Source: Acidobacteriota bacterium (GTDB lineage Bacteria > Actinomycetota > Acidimicrobiia > Acidimicrobiales > SHLQ01). Taken from it: 8,296 bases of DNA. This document shows, piece after piece, positions 5,965 to 8,296 of the stretch. The number at the start of each line of letters is the position of its first letter. Positions within the stretch are counted from its first letter, which is position 1. The DNA lies in assembly GCA_022562835.1 (NCBI GenBank), contig JADFOM010000095.1, positions 1 through 8,296 of the forward strand, read 5' to 3'. The notes under the pieces were generated by a model. That model did no database searches and was not told the origin of the DNA. It worked only from the letters and a program-made list of their open reading frames with translations. The position numbers and the translations under genes were made by a program.

Positions 5965-7491
5965 TCATGGACTGATGACGGTGTCGCCTTCTGTGAGGTC
6001 ACCGGTGACGGTGACCAGTCCTCCCGAGGTGTCGCCGACCGTGACCTCGACGAGCATCGTGGATATCCCGTCGTTCGCGACGACCTCGACAAAGTAGTTC
6101 CGCGTATCGGTGCGCAGGATCGCTGTTGCAGGAACCACGGTCGACTCGGCGCCACCGCCGACGCTCCAGTCGATGCTCACCGGTACGACGTCGACGGGAT
6201 AGTCGACGCGCCAGGTCGGTGTGGCGCTCACGGTCGAGGTTCCGTCGGAGCGATCGACAAGCCCTGTGACCTTGGCCTCAAAGGTTGCTCGATCCGGGAG
6301 CCGCACCGTCACGATGTCACCCGGACTCAGCGAGTGGCGGTCGGTTGCGGCGAGCGGGAACTCGACCTGCCGCGTGCGTGACGAAACGGTCAGCATCGAC
6401 GTGCCCCCCGATACGGCATCACCGATTGCGACGGCCACCGAACTGATTCGACCGGTATGGGGAACGAACACCACGCGGTCGAGCGCGACCTCGCCGGTGT
6501 CGTCAATGCCGAGGTCGTTCTGCCAACGCTCGACCATCGCGCTGGTCGCCCCGGTGTAGGTGTCATCGATCGTGACGAACCCGTCCGGGTCATAGCCCAG
6601 TTCGACAAGGTTCGACTTGAGTTGGGCGACATCGGGTCCCTCGTCTCCCTCTTCGAGTCGCCGGTACGCAGGCAGGTCGCCCAATAAAACGACGGTGGGC
6701 TCATCGTTGACACGCCACAAGACGTCGCCGTTTGCATAGTGGTCATCAACTTTTGCGATCTCGTTGACGACCAGTGATGGCTGGACTTCAACATCCCCGC
6801 CTGTGGTCACCGCCCCACTGCTCGGCCCTCCACCGTCCCTTCCGGTCGGCAAGCCCCTTGTTATCGGGCCCGTGGGCTGACCCGGTGTGCTCGACGCGAC
6901 AGGTGGCGCCGCTTCGGTCGTGGGTGTTGGCGCTGTGGTTGCGGGGGCAACGGCGGTGCTCGTCGTTGCCTGTGGTGTCGTTGTGGTGGGTGTCGGCACG
7001 GTGGTCCTTGGGGGTGCTGGTTCGCCGCAGTCGATCGTCGTGGGCGGAATGATGCTCGTGGTCGTCGTCGTGTCGATCGGGGGCTCTGGACAGGTCGCTG
7101 TGTCGGTCACGAGCGGCGTGAACACAATCCCTTCGGTCGTGCCATCGAGACCGCCGACTGCTGTCGCGTCGCTGGGTAGGGTCGATCTGGATCCGCCGTC
7201 CTCGGCCTGCGAAGTTCCGGTCGAAGTCGTGCCGTCGTTGTAATAGAGGGTGATCCGGTCCGCGTAGTCGAGTTCACCATCGGCGCTGAACTCCTCGCCA
7301 AGCGACGCGACCGTCACCGTCGCTGTATCCCGCGTTGTCCCCTCGACCGCTGTCTCAGGATCATCGATGAGGTTGGCGGGATCGACGAAAAATGCGCCCA
7401 CCGCGACCCCGCACACACAGACCGACGCGATGACCCTGCGACGCCGTCTGCCGCTCGTCCAGTGGTGTTGATCCGTCTTGGTTCGGGCCAT
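5965..7491 (-). CDS. Membrane-anchored periplasmic adaptor-like protein with peptidoglycan-binding-like domain (MacA/HlyD-like efflux partner)
   Basis: Probable extracytoplasmic partner of the MacB-like permease encoded immediately upstream. ATG at 7491-7489 is chosen (508 aa): it overlaps the permease stop as TGATG and has GAGGG 7 nt upstream; the longer open frame to 7626 only overlaps permease code. Residues 15-19 are Arg-rich, 20-36 form one membrane anchor (VIASVCVCGVAVGAFFV). Residues about 56-83 (TATVTVASLGEEFSADGELDYADR) look like the first half of a lipoyl-type hairpin of adaptors. Residues about 134-230 are a low-complexity Thr/Pro/Ala/Gly insertion, with Cys134 and Cys155 bracketing its first part. 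Residues 277-340 (YRRLEEGDEGPDVAQLKSNL onward) form a PG_binding_1-like helix bundle, followed by FVPHTGRISSVAVAIGDAV (342-360), the second lipoyl half. Beta-barrel-like segments continue to the end (VSPGDIVTVRL-like at 388-398; VPATAIL 453-459). Such adaptors accompany MacB-type pumps in Gram-positive actinobacteria; substrate unknown. Confidence 0.86.
   Translation of the reverse strand: MARTKTDQHHWTSGRRRRRVIASVCVCGVAVGAFFVDPANLIDDPETAVEGTTRDTATVTVASLGEEFSADGELDYADRITLYYNDGTTSTGTSQAEDGGSRSTLPSDATAVGGLDGTTEGIVFTPLVTDTATCPEPPIDTTTTTSIIPPTTIDCGEPAPPRTTVPTPTTTTPQATTSTAVAPATTAPTPTTEAAPPVASSTPGQPTGPITRGLPTGRDGGGPSSGAVTTGGDVEVQPSLVVNEIAKVDDHYANGDVLWRVNDEPTVVLLGDLPAYRRLEEGDEGPDVAQLKSNLVELGYDPDGFVTIDDTYTGATSAMVERWQNDLGIDDTGEVALDRVVFVPHTGRISSVAVAIGDAVSGGTSMLTVSSRTRQVEFPLAATDRHSLSPGDIVTVRLPDRATFEAKVTGLVDRSDGTSTVSATPTWRVDYPVDVVPVSIDWSVGGGAESTVVPATAILRTDTRNYFVEVVANDGISTMLVEVTVGDTSGGLVTVTGDLTEGDTVISP
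6802..7092 (-). repeat. Low-complexity Thr/Pro-rich coding segment in the adaptor gene
   Basis: This stretch encodes adaptor residues 134-230, dominated by Thr, Pro, Ala, Ser and Gly, with runs such as DTTTTTS and PTPTTTTPQATT. On the plus strand it appears as a G/T-rich sequence. It is likely an extended, possibly O-glycosylated spacer outside the membrane and a place where length may differ between strains. The two cysteine codons lie at 7092-7090 and 7029-7027. Confidence 0.8.
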
Positions 7492-7503
7492 CACGCGGCC
7501 CTC
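7489..7503 (-). promoter_or_regulatory. Translational coupling site: GAGGG ribosome site with TGATG stop/start overlap
   Basis: On the minus strand GAGGG (7503-7499) lies inside the last codons of the permease, 7 nt before ATG 7491-7489. The permease stop TGA is 7493-7491, so the two genes share base 7491. This fixes the adaptor start and indicates that both proteins are made from one mRNA, as expected for a permease-adaptor pair. Confidence 0.85.
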
Positions 7504-8296
7504 AACGCTTCGGTCGGCGCAAGCCGTGCGGCGCGCATAGCGGGGTAGAGTCCGGCGACCGCGCCGATCAGCAGGGCCGCGATGAAGCCGCCCACGACGG
7601 CAGCAGGGGGGATCACGACCTCCCAACCCTTGATGCTCGCGTAACCAGCCGTCACCGCGGCACCCAACGCGACGCCAGCTAGGCCGCCCAACGTCGACAA
7701 GATCAGGGCCTCGGTCAGGAACTGCCGCCGGATGTGAGCACGGGTGCCTCCGAGGGCGCGGCGCAGGCCTATCTCGTTGCGCCGCTCGATGACGGCGATG
7801 ACCATCACATTGGCGATGCCGATGCCACCTACGAGTAGCGCGACAGCTCCGAGACCGAGGAACAGGCTCGTGAAAGCGTCGTCGGCCGCCGCTTCGGCCT
7901 CGAGGAGGTCCGAAGGTCTCGAGACCGACACCTCTTCGGGTTCTGCGGGGTCCACAGTCGCGGGGAGCACACCGCGTACCTGATCGATAGCGGTCGACGC
8001 TGTGCGCAGATAGACGATGCTGGGGTTGAACTCGATGTCGAAGACCGTCGCGGCGACGCCCTTTCCGATTATCGCGGATCTATCGAGGTCCTCGGCAAGC
8101 GGAAAGGGTTCGAGGATGCCGACCACCGTGAACCATTCGCCGCCAAGCAGAACCTGCGCGCCATCGTCCACCTGCTCGATGCCGAGTCGCTCGGCGCTGA
8201 CGGAACCCAACACGACGTTGGGGTATTGGGCCGATGCCTCGTTGAGCCACACCCCCTCTGCGACCTCACCGTTGAGGGTCTCGAGCAGATCGAGGT
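7491..8296 (-). CDS. MacB/FtsX-family ABC transporter permease (5' end outside window)
   Basis: Inner-membrane permease of the type VII (MacB-like, mechanotransmission) ABC family. The window holds the C-terminal 267 residues; the frame is open to the right edge, so a GTG near 8252 is internal and not the start. The first part is the end of the extracytoplasmic MacB core: VWLNEASAQYPNVVLGS and SAERLGI, a hallmark of the family, then VGILEPFPLAEDLD. A linker rich in Glu/Ala leads to the FtsX domain: LFLGLGAVALLVGGIGIANV (membrane helix), VIERRNEIGLRRALGGTRAH (the highly conserved cytoplasmic coupling motif), LTEALILSTLGGLAGVALG (second helix), and a final helix ending in AGLYPAMRAARLAPTEALRA. 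Its TGA overlaps the adaptor ATG by one base, so translation of the two is probably coupled. The family's ATPase is normally encoded next to the permease or separately; none is visible here. Exported substrate cannot be deduced. Confidence 0.94.
   Translation of the reverse strand, partial: LDLLETLNGEVAEGVWLNEASAQYPNVVLGSVSAERLGIEQVDDGAQVLLGGEWFTVVGILEPFPLAEDLDRSAIIGKGVAATVFDIEFNPSIVYLRTASTAIDQVRGVLPATVDPAEPEEVSVSRPSDLLEAEAAADDAFTSLFLGLGAVALLVGGIGIANVMVIAVIERRNEIGLRRALGGTRAHIRRQFLTEALILSTLGGLAGVALGAAVTAGYASIKGWEVVIPPAAVVGGFIAALLIGAVAGLYPAMRAARLAPTEALRAA

Noticed and set aside
6887..7243. Plus-strand frame rich in Val/Gly/Ser opposite the adaptor linker
   Set aside because: It is the reverse reading of the Thr/Pro low-complexity codons of the adaptor and has no independent evidence of coding.
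7491..8252. MacB-like permease starting at GTG 8252
   Set aside because: The frame is open upstream to the window edge and the upstream codons (LLETLNGEVAEGVWLNEAS) are part of the conserved family sequence, so the true start is outside the window.

Overview
The window reads as ordinary chromosome of a high-GC actinomycete-type bacterium. The evidence is codon use rich in G/C third positions, frequent GTG and TTG starts with strong purine ribosome sites, a fused LivH-LivM permease, and acidic, Thr-rich lipoprotein linkers. These traits fit Actinomycetota, perhaps the Acidimicrobiia, but that placement is inferred from style, since no rRNA or other marker gene is present.

Left part (1-5102, all on the minus strand, transcribed right to left) is a branched-chain-amino-acid-type ABC uptake locus. 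Its order of transcription is substrate-binding lipoprotein B (3657-5102), substrate-binding lipoprotein A (2076-3506), then a single-chain permease that joins LivH-like and LivM-like halves (1-2020, running off the left edge). The two lipoproteins are tandem paralogs with near-identical stretches and a shared set of ten extra cysteines. They would capture a solute outside the membrane and hand it to the permease. The ATPases (LivG, LivF) are not in the window and would be expected beyond the left edge. The true solute cannot be read from sequence.

Middle (5103-5328) is a short divergent intergenic region. It holds a plausible promoter for the transporter operon and two copies of an 8-bp palindrome that look like an operator. 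On the plus strand, 5329-5952 encodes a cytoplasmic protein that I recognise as a conserved actinobacterial family of unknown function. It has an N-terminal motif resembling a PD-(D/E)xK nuclease core and a C-terminal winged-helix-like end.

Right part (5965-8296, minus strand) is the distal end of a MacAB-like export operon: a MacB/FtsX-type ABC permease (start beyond the right edge) overlapping by one base with a membrane-anchored periplasmic-adaptor-like protein. That adaptor carries a peptidoglycan-binding-like domain and a very long Thr/Pro-rich insertion. This operon converges on the plus-strand gene with only 12 bp between stop codons.

No tRNA, rRNA, CRISPR array, insertion sequence or phage gene was seen. 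No gene-free stretch exceeds 300 bases; the largest gap is 226 bases at 5103-5328. I did not find a clearly new system. The points most worth a second look are the plus-strand nuclease-like/winged-helix family, the cysteine-rich twin binding proteins and the adaptor with the bracketed Thr/Pro insert.
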